Shown one piece after another: positions 9,331 through 21,101 of a DNA stretch of 64,000 nt. The stretch comes from Agelaius tricolor (Eukaryota; Chordata; Aves; Passeriformes; Icteridae): the NCBI GenBank assembly GCA_023055355.1, contig JALJCS010000050.1:1178001-1242000 (forward strand). Direction: 5' to 3'. The notes beneath the pieces were generated by a model. The model had not been told where the DNA came from. It did no database searches and saw only the letters and a list, made by a program, of their open reading frames with translations. Within the stretch, counting starts at the first letter, position 1; each line of letters starts with the position of its first letter. Made by a program: the position numbers and the translations under genes.

Positions 9331-11768
9331 ATAACACCTTAGCAGGACCTTGCCATTGTCCTGTTTTGGGATCCCTGTATCTCACCCATACATCTTTCTT
9401 TACACCATCTGTTTCATGTACATAGTGATGAATCACAGCAGGAACCTTATTTTCCCCAAAAACATACAGGTGGTTCAAAACAAACAAACACTTTAACAAT
9501 CTCTCTTGTGGCTCTCTGGTATCCATATATTTACTCAGATATCTTTTCAAGGTACCATTTGCTCTCTCCACAATCGCTTGCCCTGTAGGAGAATTGGGGA
9601 GGCCTGTTATGTGTCCTATCCCCCACATCTGCAGAAATTGCTTTATTCTTTTGCTACAGTAAGCAGGCCCATTATCTGTCTTGATGCGCTGTGGCACTCC
9701 CATTACTGCAAAACAACTGCTGAGATGTCTCTCCACCTGCCCTGCTTTCTCACCAGTCTGTGCTGTGGCCCATATAAAATGACTGTAAGTGTCTATGGTA
9801 ACATGTACATACTTCAACCTCCCAAACTCTGCCACATGTGTGACATCCATCTGCCAGGTCTCATTTGTGCTCAGCCCTCTTGGGTTAACTCCCAGACCTA
9901 AACCACAGCCTCCATTATGATGACTACATATAGGACAGGCTTTGACTATTGCCCGTGCCTCCTCCATAGATATCTGAAATTCTCTATGAAGGCCTTTTGC
10001 ATTCTGGTGGAACATGGAGTGTGCCTCCCTGGCTATGGTTTGTTTGGGAATCGGAGTTGCTTGTGTAATTGAGACTAATTTATCTGCTCGCATGTTACCT
10101 TCTCCCAGACCAATATCCCATTTGTGACTTCTGATATGGATAACACAAAAAGAATGCTTTCTTAGCTTAATTGCTCTCTGCAGTTGCATAAACAGCTCAT
10201 GTAACCTCCTGTTCTGAACCTCTTTTATAGAGGCATCCTCTATTCGCTCACACACGCCTGCAACATACAAGGAATCTGTTACAATGTTGAGAGGTCCAGA
10301 GAAGTGCATCATGGCCCATACAACAGCCAATAGCTCCATCCTTTGCAAAGTGTCCAACTCAGCAGCTCGGAGTATATGATGATGCCATTGTCCCTTTTCT
10401 CGCCAGGTCACTGCAGCAGTTTTGGATTTTCTTCCTGCATCTGTGTAAGCAGTTATAGCATCCGATAAGGGCTTTAGTGATCTCTTTGGACACTGAATCC
10501 AACCCCACTGTCCTACCCAATTCAATGGCACATTGGGAATTTCATCAGTGGCAGTCACGCTACCGGCTCCCAACAGGGCCTCTTGTAACTCCATACTGTT
10601 TGCCAGATACCAGGTCAATGTATCCTTTTTCATTGGTATCTGTATCTGATCAGGTTCCTTTCCCATAATCTGTATTGTCCGTTCACGACCCTTTTTGAGC
10701 AGATCAGCTAAAATCTCAATTTTCTGAAGAAGGGTTTTATGTTGTTGAAGTGGAGGAGATATCCATTCCAAGGCCCATATCTCCCCTGTTTTTCTGTTAT
10801 GCTGAGTAAGTGCACTCAGTAAAAATTTTGGTCCACACCAAACTGTCAGCTGTATAGGGAGATCAAGATCACGTCTCCGAACACTGCCTTGTGTAACGCA
10901 GTCCAATATCTGCTGCAGTGTCTCAACCTGTTCAGAGGTTATACGAACAGGCTGTGCCGGATCAGTCCCCTTCAGTAAAGGTCAAAGCTCATCTAAGAGT
11001 TCATTAGGGATACCAACAATGGGGCGTAGCCATTGTAGGTCCCCCAGTAATTTCTGAACATCATGCAATGTATGTAATTTAATGTTTAATTGCAATTTCT
11101 GAGGGGTAACAATCTGATCAGTAAGTGTCCACCCCAGATATTTCCACGGTGCAGATAACTGAATTTTCTCAGAAGATACAGTCAATCCATAGAGCTTCAA
11201 AGCATCATGTATTGCTTGAGTTTGTTGACCTGCAAAAGGTTCTGGTTGTGCAAATAGAATGTCATCCATATAATGGTAAATGATTGTGTCAGGCCAGGCA
11301 TGCCGTAAGGGTTGTAAAGCTGCATCGACATAAAGTTGACACAAGGTGGCGCTGTTCCGCATGCCCTGGGGTAGAGATACCCATTCAACTCTCTTGTCCG
11401 GCTCCCCTCTGTTTAGAGCCGGCAGAGTGAATGAGAACCTCCGAGTGTCTCGAGGATGAAGAGCAATAGTAAAAAAAGCAGTCCTTCAGATCAATAATCA
11501 AAAGTGGCCAGTCCCTTGGCAGCATAGCCGGGTTAGGTAATCCGGGTTGCAAGGCTCCCATAGGCTCCATCTGTTCATTCACAGCTCGCAAATCATGTAT
11601 TAAGCGATACTTTCCCGACTTCTTTTTAATCACAAAGATGGGCGTGTTCCATGGACTTGTTGACAGCTGTAAATGTCCTTGTTTATATTGTTCATATACC
11701 AGTATGTGAACCTGTTCGAGACTCTCCCTTTTTAAAGGCCACTGCTTAACCCATACCGGAACGTCCAT
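9143..11768 (-). pseudogene. pol: pol: reverse transcriptase, RNase H, integrase; one frameshift, one stop
   Basis: Reads leftward from about 11768. The RT fingers/palm start includes [16 protein letters not shown] and [11 protein letters not shown] run of seven T (minus strand; 11471-11477) then shifts the frame. The next frame holds the YMDD catalytic motif. A TGA at 10982-10984 interrupts the connection, after which the frame stays open to 9143. RNase H has its acidic residues (YTDAGR, ELLAVVWAM, NIVTDSLYV). Integrase has a CPIC zinc pair and the D,D,E triad in WQMDVTHV, KTDNGPAYCS and QAIVERANG, followed by a GPY-like C-terminal domain (WQGPAKVLYGGRGYLCV). The RNase H-integrase portion is intact, but no full Pol can be made. 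Confidence 0.92.
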
Positions 11769-11809
11769 GGTCCAGGTTAATGGGATTGGGAAAGTCCATG
11801 CAATGGCCC

Positions 11810-12659
11810 TTAGCCCAAAGGGTGTTCATTTGTCAAGACTACACCCATCTGAGCCAGAATGTCCCGACCGATAAGGCACTGCACAGTAGGAGGCAAAGGT
11901 ACAACTGACAAAACACCCCGCACAGTTTTGTCCTCAATAGTCACAGATAGCATGGGTGTTTTTCTTGCAAGTGTCAGGCCTCCAACTCCAGTTACTGGCA
12001 TCGTGGTTGACTGCAATGGCCAATTGTGGGGCCAGAAATCCGCACTCACAATGCTGGAGTCTGCGCCAGTATCTAATAATCCTACCAAGGTTTGCTTTTC
12101 ACCCTGATAATCCAAAATTACAGTGCGCTTTGGCCGTTCATTTAAGTTCATTGTCAAAAAAGCAAGGCCTCCAGTGGATCCGAATCCATGCTCTGGATTG
12201 TGCCTGACGAGGGGGTACAGTTTTAGCCAACTGTTGCAAAGGAATTAATTGAGCTATCCTTTGTCCTTTTTCGATCCGCATCGGTGGAAAAAGAGTATGC
12301 ACCATAATGGAAATCTCCCCTGTATAATCAGCGTCTATTATTCCAGATAAAACAAATAATCCCATCATTGTAGCCGAGGAACGTCCTAAAAGCAAAGCTC
12401 CCATGGGTAATCCATCAATGACGAGTGGTCCCTTCACTCCAGTTGGAACCTTTTCTGGGTGAGTAGTCATCAAAGTCACTGTTGCTGCGGCTGCCAGGTC
12501 CAATCCAAGGCTCCCGGCGGTGGCGGGCTGGAGGCAGGTTGAGCCGAAGTGGTGACAGCTGCTACTTGTGTCCGGGCGCGGCGGCTGGTGGGCGCGCTGG
12601 CTCTGCCGTTTCCCGAGCGGCATCTGCAGGCTCCGGTGTTGTGGGTATCCAGGCAGCAA
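11810..12659 (-). pseudogene. pro: pro: dUTPase followed by aspartic protease, frameshifted
   Basis: The upstream frame (12138-12659) overlaps the gag end by about 180 bp, as expected for gag-pro ribosomal frameshifting. It holds dUTPase motifs (SLGLDLAAA, GRSSATMMGL, GIIDADYTGEI, GQRIAQLI). Near 12180-12195 the coding potential jumps to another frame, which carries the protease: active site LLDTGAD, then LIGRDILAQMGV, ending at 11810. dUTPase on the N-terminal side of protease is the betaretrovirus arrangement. The jump between dUTPase and protease is probably a single-base lesion. Confidence 0.88.
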
Positions 12660-14376
12660 TCATTACACCAAACACTGACGGCGGGACAGTCCTGTCGCAT
12701 ATGTCCCATTCCTCCACATCGGTAGCATTTGAATCGGCCAGTCGATGGAGCTCGTGGAGCATTTATTGCTGCTGCCTGGAGCGGGGCGAGGGCCGCCAGC
12801 ATTTGGTTCTGAGAAGACTCTGCCTGCTTCTGTAACCCGACCCCTAGCTCTTTAATAGCATCTACTAACATTGCTTGTGATCCCAGCGGAACATTTGCTA
12901 ATCGTTCTAAAGCTTCCTCTATAGACCAATTAGCTCCCAGGGTATTTAACACATTCTTGGTAGGCTGATTGCTGTTTTGAAGTGCGCATTGCTTTAGCAA
13001 GGTCCCTTTCATGAATTCAGGGACTCCTGCCCATTCAATAGCGTTGGCTACCCTATCTATAAAAGCTCCGAATGACTCTTCTTTACCTTGCTTCATCCCC
13101 ATGTAAGAAGGAATTCCTCCCGGATCCTTAATTCTATCGATAGCTAAACGTGCCAACCGCATAGCCTCCCTGCACTTTTCAGGACCAATTAATGCTTGTG
13201 GCCCGAACCCCATTAACTCCTCCAGGGTCACCCCATATAACGGGTCCCCTGGTTGCCGTACTACTGCGACACATTGCTGACAAATCGCGTGCCAATGCGC
13301 GTTGAACAGAAGCTGTTGGTGCTGAGTAAAAATGAGCCGTATTAATGCCCTGCAATCTGCCGGCAGCAAAACCTGAGTGCCCCAGATGTAATCCAGCATT
13401 TGTCTTGTGGGTTCACTGGTTACTCCAAATTGACTAACCGTGGATCGTAACTGTGATAACAGTTTCCAATCCAAAGCAGTTATTGTAGCTTGAAACCCTC
13501 CCCCCGGCAGGGGAGAATAAACCACCGGGCAGGCCATTTCCATAGCAGCTGATACCGCCTCATCATCCCCCGTGTCCATGAGTTCTTTAGCTACCGCCGC
13601 CCATGCCTCCCTTCGCTGCTGAGCAACAGCCCTTGCAAGGTCGCTCTCCGCCCCGGGGACGAGCGCATCACTAAGCGGAGGAGGTGTAGGGCTTGACACC
13701 GGGACAGGCGGTGCAGACAGCACGGCTGGAGGACACGCGGGGGAGGGCTGCTGCCCAAAGTGGGAACTGATAGCGGCGGGGAGCTATTGTCTGAAGCGGG
13801 GACTAGGGTCAGCGGGGAGCCGCCGCTTAATGTAGATGCCGGTGCCGGCAGGGGACTGCCGTATGAGGCAGGAACCGAAGCCGGGGAGGGGGTGCCACTC
13901 AAAACAGGCGCCGAAGCTGGCGGGGCCGTGCTGCTGAGAGCAGGCACCGATGGGGGTGGGGAACTGCCGTTTAGAGTAGAAGGCGATGCCGGCGGCAGAT
14001 TTACTGTGGGCGTAACAGGAGGCAGCGGGGAACCAAACCAGTCCCCATAACTCCTGTTTCTTTCATGAGCTGCACTGGCCTGCCGGGCAGCTCTTTCCTC
14101 TGCCTGGTATTTCAGCAATTCATCATGCACGACTCGCCATAACTTCCCCCACTTTCTCGCGGTCTTATCATCATCTATAACTGCCTGCCACAACTTATCC
14201 CCAAATATACGCCACTCCGACAATTCATGCACCGTGTGCGGATTACGAAAAAGCCCCTGTGCACACCCATAAGCTAACAACCCAGGAAGCTCTTTCTGCA
14301 AATCTATACCCTTAACCTGATGCCCTCGTAGAAAGTCAGTAAATAAATCATATGCTGCTTGCCTTTCTTTATCCAT
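12476..14376 (-). pseudogene. gag: gag: matrix, capsid, nucleocapsid; one frameshift
   Basis: An ATG at 14374-14376 starts a matrix-like helical domain of about 115 residues (YDLFTDFLRGHQVKGID, WRIFGDKLWQAVIDDD). A long Pro/Ser/Ala-rich linker made of loose repeats follows. Around 13725-13750, in a C-rich run, the frame changes. The second frame (12476 to about 13723) holds capsid, including a major-homology-like stretch (GMKQGKEESFGAFIDRVANA), and a CCHC knuckle in FKCYRCGGMGHMRQDC followed by a second Cys-rich patch (WCNDCCLDTHNTGACRC). Confidence 0.9.
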
Positions 14377-14560
14377 GTTAACGATAACAGCGCGCTTCTT
14401 GCAGCCCTTTCAGGCTTCCGGCAGCACGTATGGGCCGGGCTCTCCTTTGAGGTCACCCGGGGCCTCGCACTTTCCCTCTTTTCAGCGGTGCTTTTGCCGT
14501 CCTCAGCTGCGATAGGACCCGAACTCTGTACGCCGCTCGACCGTGGCTAGTGTCGAAGAA

Positions 14561-14578
14561 GAACGTCCGGGGTCGCCA
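14561..14578 (-). promoter_or_regulatory. Primer-binding-like site
   Basis: Two bases after the 5' LTR the minus strand reads TGGCGACCCCGGACG, starting with the TGG that pairs with a tRNA CCA end. The first eight bases fit an arginine-type tRNA 3' end; the remainder diverges, so the primer tRNA is not assigned. Confidence 0.55.
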
Positions 14579-14580
14579 TT

Positions 14581-14992
14581 TGTCGTGAACGGCGGAGGAA
14601 TTGCAACACACCATATGTGTGGATGACAAATCCCAAAGTTTATTGAAAACTCACACATATTTATATTGGTGTTAATGAAGCTTATACATATTGCAAAAGC
14701 TGAGCTCATTATTGGTTAAAGCACACTTAGATCAACCACACCTACTTCTATCTTCTAATGATTATTTTGTTTCTATGTTTGCATTCTTCTAGCTTCTCTA
14801 CCTAGAATATCTACATTTTCTGGCAAGCAATTTTCTCCCCCGTCTTCCCGTTTCAGCGAAGGTCACTATGACCTTTGTCAGTGATTGGACACCGGTTACA
14901 TAATCCCCAGCTTGTTTCCCCTATCCTTATCCATCGGTATCACATCGAAATGTCCTTTCTCAGCTAACCAATTATCCAAAAAGCTCTCTACA
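14581..14992 (-). repeat. 5' LTR, 412 bp
   Basis: Aligns end to end with 6883-7294, with about 10 substitutions (about 2.4%). Its upstream edge abuts aggatcctgtg, which is ERVL-like gag sequence, with no target-site duplication matching the other flank. Confidence 0.93.
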
Positions 14993-15867
14993 AGGATCCT
15001 GTGATAGGCATCCCAAATGCCTCGCTTCCATGCCATCCAGAATTGTAGCCTCGCCTGCAGCATCCCAGAGACGGACTAACCAACGAATTATGGATTCATC
15101 AGGTCGTCGGGTGTAATCCTTCCGTAAGCCATGAAGGTCCTTCAGGGAAAAAGACTCAATATTTGCATCTGATCTTGTACCGGCTGCTTTGACTCCTGAT
15201 TTTATGTCAGGAGGCACTGAGGTTCCTTCTCCTGCATCATCATCATCATCATCATCATCCACTGATCGATTGGTCTTGTCCGTGCATTTCCCACTTCTAG
15301 TACTGGTAGCAACAGCCATTGGTTTAGCTGCTGGCTTAGGCTCGCTATCTGGTTTGGCTGCTGGCTTCGAGCCTGTGCTGTTGGCTGCAGCCTGAGGGAC
15401 TGGGATAGCTGCTGATTTATGTCCTTGCCCCCCTGCCTCTGTCTGCTGTCCTACAGTCTCCAACAGAGTGTGATAAGCATATGCCAGGGCCCAGCTCACT
15501 GCAATGACCTTTCTCTCCTTAGGCTCATCCTGGTATTTCTCTTTCAGATATTTCCCCCCTCAGCTGGTGTCTGAATTTGTTCATGGAGAAAATCCCAGAC
15601 TATAGGGTAAGAGAATTCCTTCAGGATTTGGCCCATATCCTCCCATTTCCCACACCACTCAGGATGTTCCACGCCTGGGTCTACTCCTGAGTCAGGGGTC
15701 TCATCAGCCCGTCTAGAAATCTCAGCCCTCATTCTGGAGAAGCAGCAGACTGTATAGAGGAAGGTTACCAGGTTGAATACCAGAAAGATGGTTTCTTTAA
15801 CATTCAGGGGAAACTGAACATCCTTCACTACTGATGCAACCGATTCATAGGAGAAGAAGGAAAGCAA
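14993..15867 (-). pseudogene. ERVL-like gag start and pre-gag ORF, truncated by provirus insertion
   Basis: Matches the first part of gag at 46838-47338 and the end of the pre-gag ORF at 46278-46793 on the other arm. Gag is cut at 14992 by the betaretrovirus-like LTR, so capsid C-terminus and pol are absent. An acidic run (DDDDDDDD, eight Asp) is longer than in the other arm (five). The pre-gag part retains the hydrophobic segment ETIFLVFNLVTFLYTVCC. An extra stop shortens the pre-gag frame on its N-terminal side (after about 15867). Confidence 0.85.
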
Positions 15868-16298
15868 AGGCTGAAAAGCCTCATTCCCTGCTGCTCCTCC
15901 TCTAACAAACTGGGTGCATAATCATAGACAGGAACCATTCATACCTGGAGCAGACCCCAACATGTTTATAAACTCCTTACAAATCATTACCACCAAGCCC
16001 AGCAGGAGAGCTATTCTGGTCACTGCCCCTCTGCTGTAAAAACTACCTATTAGGGACAATACTAGAGCTGTTTCTGGATAAGATAATAAACCTAGGGACA
16101 GACCATAGAGGTATTAAGATCTCAAAAAACCCTAGGGACCAGAAATGCATGCAAGCCTTCACCCCAATAGACATTATGAATTCAGAAAACATGGCGATTA
16201 ACTGCTATATACCAAGACAGAATAATGGCAGCCAAAATGTACTCAAAGCAGGGTTTTTGCACTCTCGCTTGAGCCCCACGCGTTGGGCATCAAGATTT

Positions 16299-16950
16299 TG
16301 TCCTGGTTTCGGGCAAATTTGGTAGAGAATCTCCAAAAGGGGGCCCCTCCAGTAAGCAAACCCACATGGCCCCTCCCCCAACCAGTGTGGGAAGAATTCC
16401 TCCGAGAGAAGTGGAAAGAACCTGTTTATTTAACAGGCACAGCACCCCCCAGCACACAAAATGAAACATACCAGGTGACACCACTCTTTCACCGCTCTGA
16501 AAAAAGATGACAAATTCAGAAAGTCTCTCTTGGAGGTGGTCGCTCTGTTATCAGTCCGTCCTGTGCTGGGGTAGCTGCTGCAGGCCACAAGGTGCAAACT
16601 CTTGGTGCTCCCAGGTCCCAGTCCGCAGCAGGTTCAAGCTGGTTCAAAAAAGGAAAGAAGAAACAGTCCAGGAAGAAATTTGGACTGTTTAGCTAAACTA
16701 GCTAATGAGCAGAAGCAAGAGCAAGCAGAAGCAAGGAAGAAGCAAGAGCGAGAGAGCAAAGCGAAAAGCAAAAGCAAAAAGCAAAAGCAGCACCATGTAC
16801 TGCCCTGTCTCTGTGTCCTGCCAGGTTGATAAGAAAACACAAACAAAACTTTCACTCTTCAGAGCCAGTCTTAAAGGCACAGAACATAACAGCCAGCATA
16901 AACAGAACACATGAATGGGGATACAAGCATCATAACATCACCCTAGGACA
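16299..16950 (-). repeat. ERVL-like 5' LTR, 652 bp, left arm
   Basis: Plus strand starts tgtcctggtttcggg and ends catcaccctaggaca. It is the same length and nearly the same sequence as 45387-46038. The lysine-type primer-binding site follows on minus at about 16267-16292. Confidence 0.92.
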
Positions 16951-18235
16951 CACGGGGCCAGGGGCCAGGGCCCTGGGGGTGGCACAGGGGGACAGGGACC
17001 CCCCGGCAGCGTCCCCGTGTCCCCCAGGGCCAGAGCCTTGGCCAGGGCTCCTTCACCCTGCTACCAACGAGGCCTTGAGAGCCCTGAAAAAATCCCCAGC
17101 AAGGGAGCAGCAAAAACCAGATTTAATCTTAAGGGACAGCAGCACAAAGTTCCTTGGCAAGAGTCATTCTGCTCCTGACTGGGCACTTCAGGCACACCAG
17201 GGAAACAAAGCAACAACAAAACCAAACAGAATCCAGGCAATCAAACCAGAAATTAACCGAAAACTGTCCCTCTGTGTGTGTGTGTGAGAAAACGACAGAG
17301 AGGACAGGGATAAAAGGAATACAGCCTAAAAGTTTAACAGAGCTCAAACTTAACCTATACTGATACTTTCAACTTCACAAATTTGCAAAAGAGCAGAGTG
17401 TAACAGCATTTAACATAACTTAAACCTATGACTTTGCAAATTTAACAGAGGAATAACTCTTTACAATATTTAACTTAGCTGATAACTTATATTAAAGGTA
17501 ACAACTTAGCAACTAAGAACAACTCTTAGCAGCAGTTACTTTCACTTAGACCTTGTGATTTAAGCTTCCCTACAGGCCTGACTGACTCAGCTATCCAAGG
17601 CACTCCAAGCCCTCAGAGAGCAGCATTTCTGCCACATTTCCCCAGCACAGGCACTCCTGTGTGCACACAGACACAAAGAGTCAGTGCAAGGCACCTGGGA
17701 GCAATTCCCCTGAGGACAGGGAATGTTCACTGCTGATGCTTTGGCATCTCCCCAGCAGGCAAAGGGTTGAGCCTGGAGGAGTGGGGGGATCGGCCCAGGC
17801 TCTGTGCTTGTTCAGGATCCCCGAGTGCAGCAAACGGGAGAGTTCCCGGCTGGGAGAGGCCCCGCTCAGAGGGAGTCGCTGGCCCAGGAGAGCTCCAAGG
17901 GCTCCTTTTGGAGCGCTGTTTGCAGGGCCCCAAGAGAGGGGCTTCAGTCCCAGCAATGGCTCATCCTGGCCACACTGGGCACCAACAGCTTTCTTTGGCA
18001 GGGTGAGAACAGGGATCTTGTGCCACTGAGGGAACAAAACCAGTTCCCAGGGCTGCTGCTAAAGGAAGCAGGAGCTGGTTGGGCAGCAGCAGTGCCTGGA
18101 GCAGACAGTGTTTGTGATGAGCTGCAGAGGAGCTGAGCCCAGGGGCTGCTGGCCAAGGCCGAGGCCCAAGGAGCATTTCTCAGCTGGCAGGGCGGCCTGA
18201 GAAGGGCAGGGGGGAATGCACCAGCACAGGGCCAT
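16951..18235. other. ERV flank shared by both arms, no gene recognised
   Basis: Contains a GC-rich stretch (16950-17060), a short TG run (17273-17287), an AT-rich block with repeated taactt/ttaaca words (17330-17560) and a GC-rich block (17660-18235). The same order is found inverted at 44116-45386. ORFs here are short and overlapping, with no domain. Confidence 0.6.
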
Positions 18236-19290
18236 GGAACCAAGGCACCATTGTGACACTGTGGGGCCCTGTGACACCAAGGCACCATTGTGACATTGCT
18301 GGGCCTCATGGAACCAAGGGGACTGTACTGACATTGTGTGGCTCCATGGAATGTAGGGATCATTGTGACACTGAGAGGCCTCATCAAACCAAGGGTCCAT
18401 TGTGACATTGCAAAGCCTCATGGCACCATGGAGACCATTATGACACTTTGGGGTGTCATGGAACCAAGGGGCCATTGTGACACTGCAAGACTCCATGGAA
18501 CCAAAGGTTCATTGGGACATTGCAAGGCCTCATGGAACCATGCAAAGTCAATTAAGACTCTTTACAGCCTCATGGAACCAAGGAGCCATTTTGACACTGA
18601 GAGGCACCATGGAATCACGGAGACCATTGTGACCCTGGGGGTCCCCACAGAACCAAGAGGACCATTGTCATATTGTGGGGCCTTGTGAAACCAAGAGGCC
18701 TTTGTGACACTGCAGGGCTGCATGGAACCAAAGGTCCATTGTGACACTGCAGGGCCTCATGTCATCACTGGTCCATTGTGACACTGGGCAACCAAAGAAG
18801 ACCATTGGGACACTGCAGGGATGCATGGAACCAAAGCTCCAGGGTGTCACAGAGTGGCCTCCTGTCATCAATGGTCTATTGTGACACTGTGCAGCCAGAG
18901 GAGACCATTGTGACACAGCAAAGCCCCAGGGTCCAAAGGTCCATTGTGACATTGCAGGGCTCATGGAACAGAGGAGTCACGCGACATTGTGGGGCCTGGG
19001 GAACCATGGAGACCATTGTGACACTGCAAGGCCTCATGGAATCCTTGGGACCATTGTGACACTGCGGGGCCTTATGACACCTGGGGGCCACTGGGACATT
19101 GTGGGACCCCATCGAACCTGGGGGCAAGTGTGACACTGCAGGTCTTCTTGTAATCAAGGGGCCACTGTGACACTGCTGGAACCCATGGAATCAAGTCACC
19201 ATTATGACACTGCAGGGCCCCATGGATCCAAGGCACCATTGTGACACTCTGGAGCCCCATAAAACCAAGGGAACACAGAACAGCTCTGGC
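18236..19290. repeat. Minisatellite A (about 37-48 bp unit)
   Basis: More than 20 degenerate units built on ccattgtgacactgcagggcctcatggaacca. Related copies lie inverted at 42930-44115, and short blocks occur at 40720-40870 and 41440-41570. Open frames through it on both strands are repeat artefacts. Confidence 0.93.
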
Positions 19291-19329
19291 TGGTTTGGCC
19301 TCCCATGGGCTGCCTGACTGGTCCAAGGG

Positions 19330-19850
19330 ACCTTTGCATGTAGAGGGTCACTTCTCATCTGCTGCTGAAACCGTGGGACTCTGTGCTTTCCTTCCCAATA
19401 GATATGAACTGTCCTTCTGCTTCAGGGACCCATGGCCAAAATTGGGATTTCACCTCCAAATTTGTTTCTATCCAGGGATTGTTCCCATAGGAATATTGCC
19501 AGGACAAGTCTGGCTGGCAGTGGTTTCACAATGGTCACCTCTCATCTGTCTCCAAAACACTGGAGGAGGCTCCATGCTTCACTTCCATGGGAAAGAACTG
19601 TCCTGCTTCTCCAGGTGCCCATGGCCGAGATTGGGTTTCCACCTCCAAAATTCCCTAAGTCCAAAATCTGCTATTACTGACAAGTCTGTCTGGCCTTGGC
19701 CTACTGAGGCTCTCACCTGCCTTCCAAACCTTGGAATTCTGTGCTTTCCTTCCTATGGAAAAGAACTGTCCTTCTCAGCCAGGTGCCCATGGCCCCAATT
19801 GGGATTGCACCTCCAACATTGCCTGTTGTGACAGACTGGAGGAGATTGTT
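19330..19850. repeat. Minisatellite B (about 165-190 bp unit, three units)
   Basis: Landmarks gaactgtcct, cttc and ccatggcc recur near 19408, 19598 and 19763, each followed by gattgggattt-cacctccaaa. The inverted copy is at 42340-42870. Confidence 0.85.
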
Positions 19851-20119
19851 GGCTCCAAACATTTTGTGTGTGGCGGAGGAAGGGGCAGGTCGGGCCTTGC
19901 CCTGCCCTGTAAGCCCAGCCCTGCCCTGCCCTGTGACCCCAATGCCCCCAGGGGCCTCCAGTGGGTTTACGGTTTCTACCTGAACCGCGGCACACTGAAC
20001 CCCCAGCACGGCCGTCCGAGCCTGGGCACTGGGGCCCTCTTGGCTCTACTCAGTGCTGCTGCTGTACTCGGGGCACCCCAAACCCCGGTAGGGACCCGTG
20101 TCCCCCCACTCCAGGGATT

Positions 20120-20619
20120 GTGCTCGACTCACACTGCCCCGATCCTCCCCGCAGCCGGAGCTCCGTTCGGGGTTTGCGTGCCAACTCACCAATTCGTCTG
20201 CCACCCTCAGCACGCCCTGAGGGCGCCTAACAAGCCTGAAGGGGGAAGGCCGACCCCTTGCGTGCCATTCACATTTCTATTCCTCCCACGCCCGGAGCGG
20301 GGCCCACCTCATCCCCCTGGGAGGCCTCTCACTCACTCAGGCTTCTCCTGCTTCCCTCCGTTTCTGGCCGCTCCCCTGGCAGGAGTCCGGAACCGCGGTA
20401 CTCGGAGGCCCACAGCTGCTTCGGGGCTCCGAGCTGCCGGGCCCCGTCTCACACACACTTCTTTCGCTTGCCTCCTACTCCTGACACCGCCTTTACTTAC
20501 CCATGCTCCTCCACACTCTTTGCTCCTAGGCTGCTGCCAACCGCTCCAGATAGGGCCAGATATCCCGCAGGCCCTCAGTCTTCTTCGGGTGTGGCCTGTC
20601 CTGGACCAGTCCCCCAGAC
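20120..20619 (-). mobile_element. Leader of a gammaretrovirus-like ERV
   Basis: Directly downstream (minus strand) of the LTR ending at 20620 the sequence reads TGGGGGACTGGTCCAGGA. This closely resembles a proline-tRNA primer-binding site as used by class I (gammaretrovirus-like) elements. A strong splice-donor-like word, GGGTAAGTAAAG, lies near 20490-20510. No gag is recognisable. The right arm has lost most of this block. Confidence 0.55.
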
Positions 20620-21101
20620 TGTTATGAATGGCACGTGAGCAGCTCTTTAGTGATTTCAGCTTTACTGGAAACAGTCTAGGCTGGGGACCCATGGGGTGTG
20701 CGCACACCACCGCTGCTCCCCAGACGGCGTGGAGGAGGAGGAGGTCAGCTCCGTCCTCCAGCAGAGCTGGGTCTGCTTTCCTCACAAGAGTCTCTGAGTA
20801 GACACCTGTTGGTTTCAGGTTCATAATCTTTATACTGCTCTTGGCCCACTCTGTTAAGGGTGACGAAGGCAAAAAGTTGTGAGCAGGATCTTTTATATTG
20901 TCCTATATTCCCTTTGTTTAGAAGTGTTATTTTGATTCTTTATTTGCATGGTGGTTGGTTGTTCTAGGGATTTTTTTTACGTAATCCTTTTCTGCTAAGT
21001 GTTATGGGAGTTTCAGATTTGCTGATTAGGTGACGTAATCATCTTCTTTATGGTCTCGGGTGGTTTGCCATTTTAGATGAGAGTGGGAGCAGCGGGGGTA
21101 A
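20620..21101 (-). repeat. LTR of a gammaretrovirus-like ERV
   Basis: The minus-strand end ...CATTCATAACA lies at 20620. TATAAAG-type and AGTAAAG-type signals lie upstream. It matches 41571-42067 on the other arm. Its U3 start is missing because the sequence changes at 21100, where another LTR begins. Confidence 0.75.

Larger units (their letters stand above)
6883..14992 (-). mobile_element. Near-complete betaretrovirus-like provirus
   Basis: An 8.1-kb element in LTR-gag-pro-pol-ORF-env-LTR order, reading leftward. Both LTRs are 412 bp with TG...CA ends and differ at about 10 positions. A primer-binding-like site and a polypurine tract sit where expected. The dUTPase lies on the gag side of the protease and there is a CCHC knuckle; both are betaretrovirus-type. 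The Env transmembrane subunit has a CX6CC motif and an alpharetrovirus-like segment, suggesting an old recombinant. Lesions are few: single-base shifts in gag, pro and pol, one stop in pol and one in env. It lies inside the ERVL-like gag of arm A. Flanking hexamers (aggtat left, aggatc right) are not a target-site duplication. Confidence 0.9.
14993..21100. repeat. Inverted repeat A, left arm
   Basis: Reverse complement of 41663-47338. Coordinate sums run from about 62,331 at the outer end to about 62,200 in the minisatellites and 62,760 at the inner end. Shared content, in order: ERVL-like gag start, pre-gag ORF, 652-bp LTR, single-copy flank, two minisatellites, gammaretrovirus-like leader and LTR. 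The outer edge coincides with the LTR at 14992, the inner edge with the LTR at 21102. The left arm keeps 578 bp that the right arm lacks (20119-20697). Confidence 0.93.

Noticed and set aside
9506..9901. 131-codon plus-strand ORF inside pol
   Set aside because: Antisense shadow of the integrase coding frame.
18236..19290. Possible CRISPR-like array
   Set aside because: Units are contiguous and degenerate, with no unique spacers, in vertebrate DNA.
18059..19326. Multiple repeat-encoded ORFs (His/Asn/Gly-rich peptides)
   Set aside because: Frames through a short-unit minisatellite; open on both strands without coding signature.
19731..20627. 298-codon ORF
   Set aside because: Crosses the minisatellite B/ERV leader boundary and is not conserved in the other arm.
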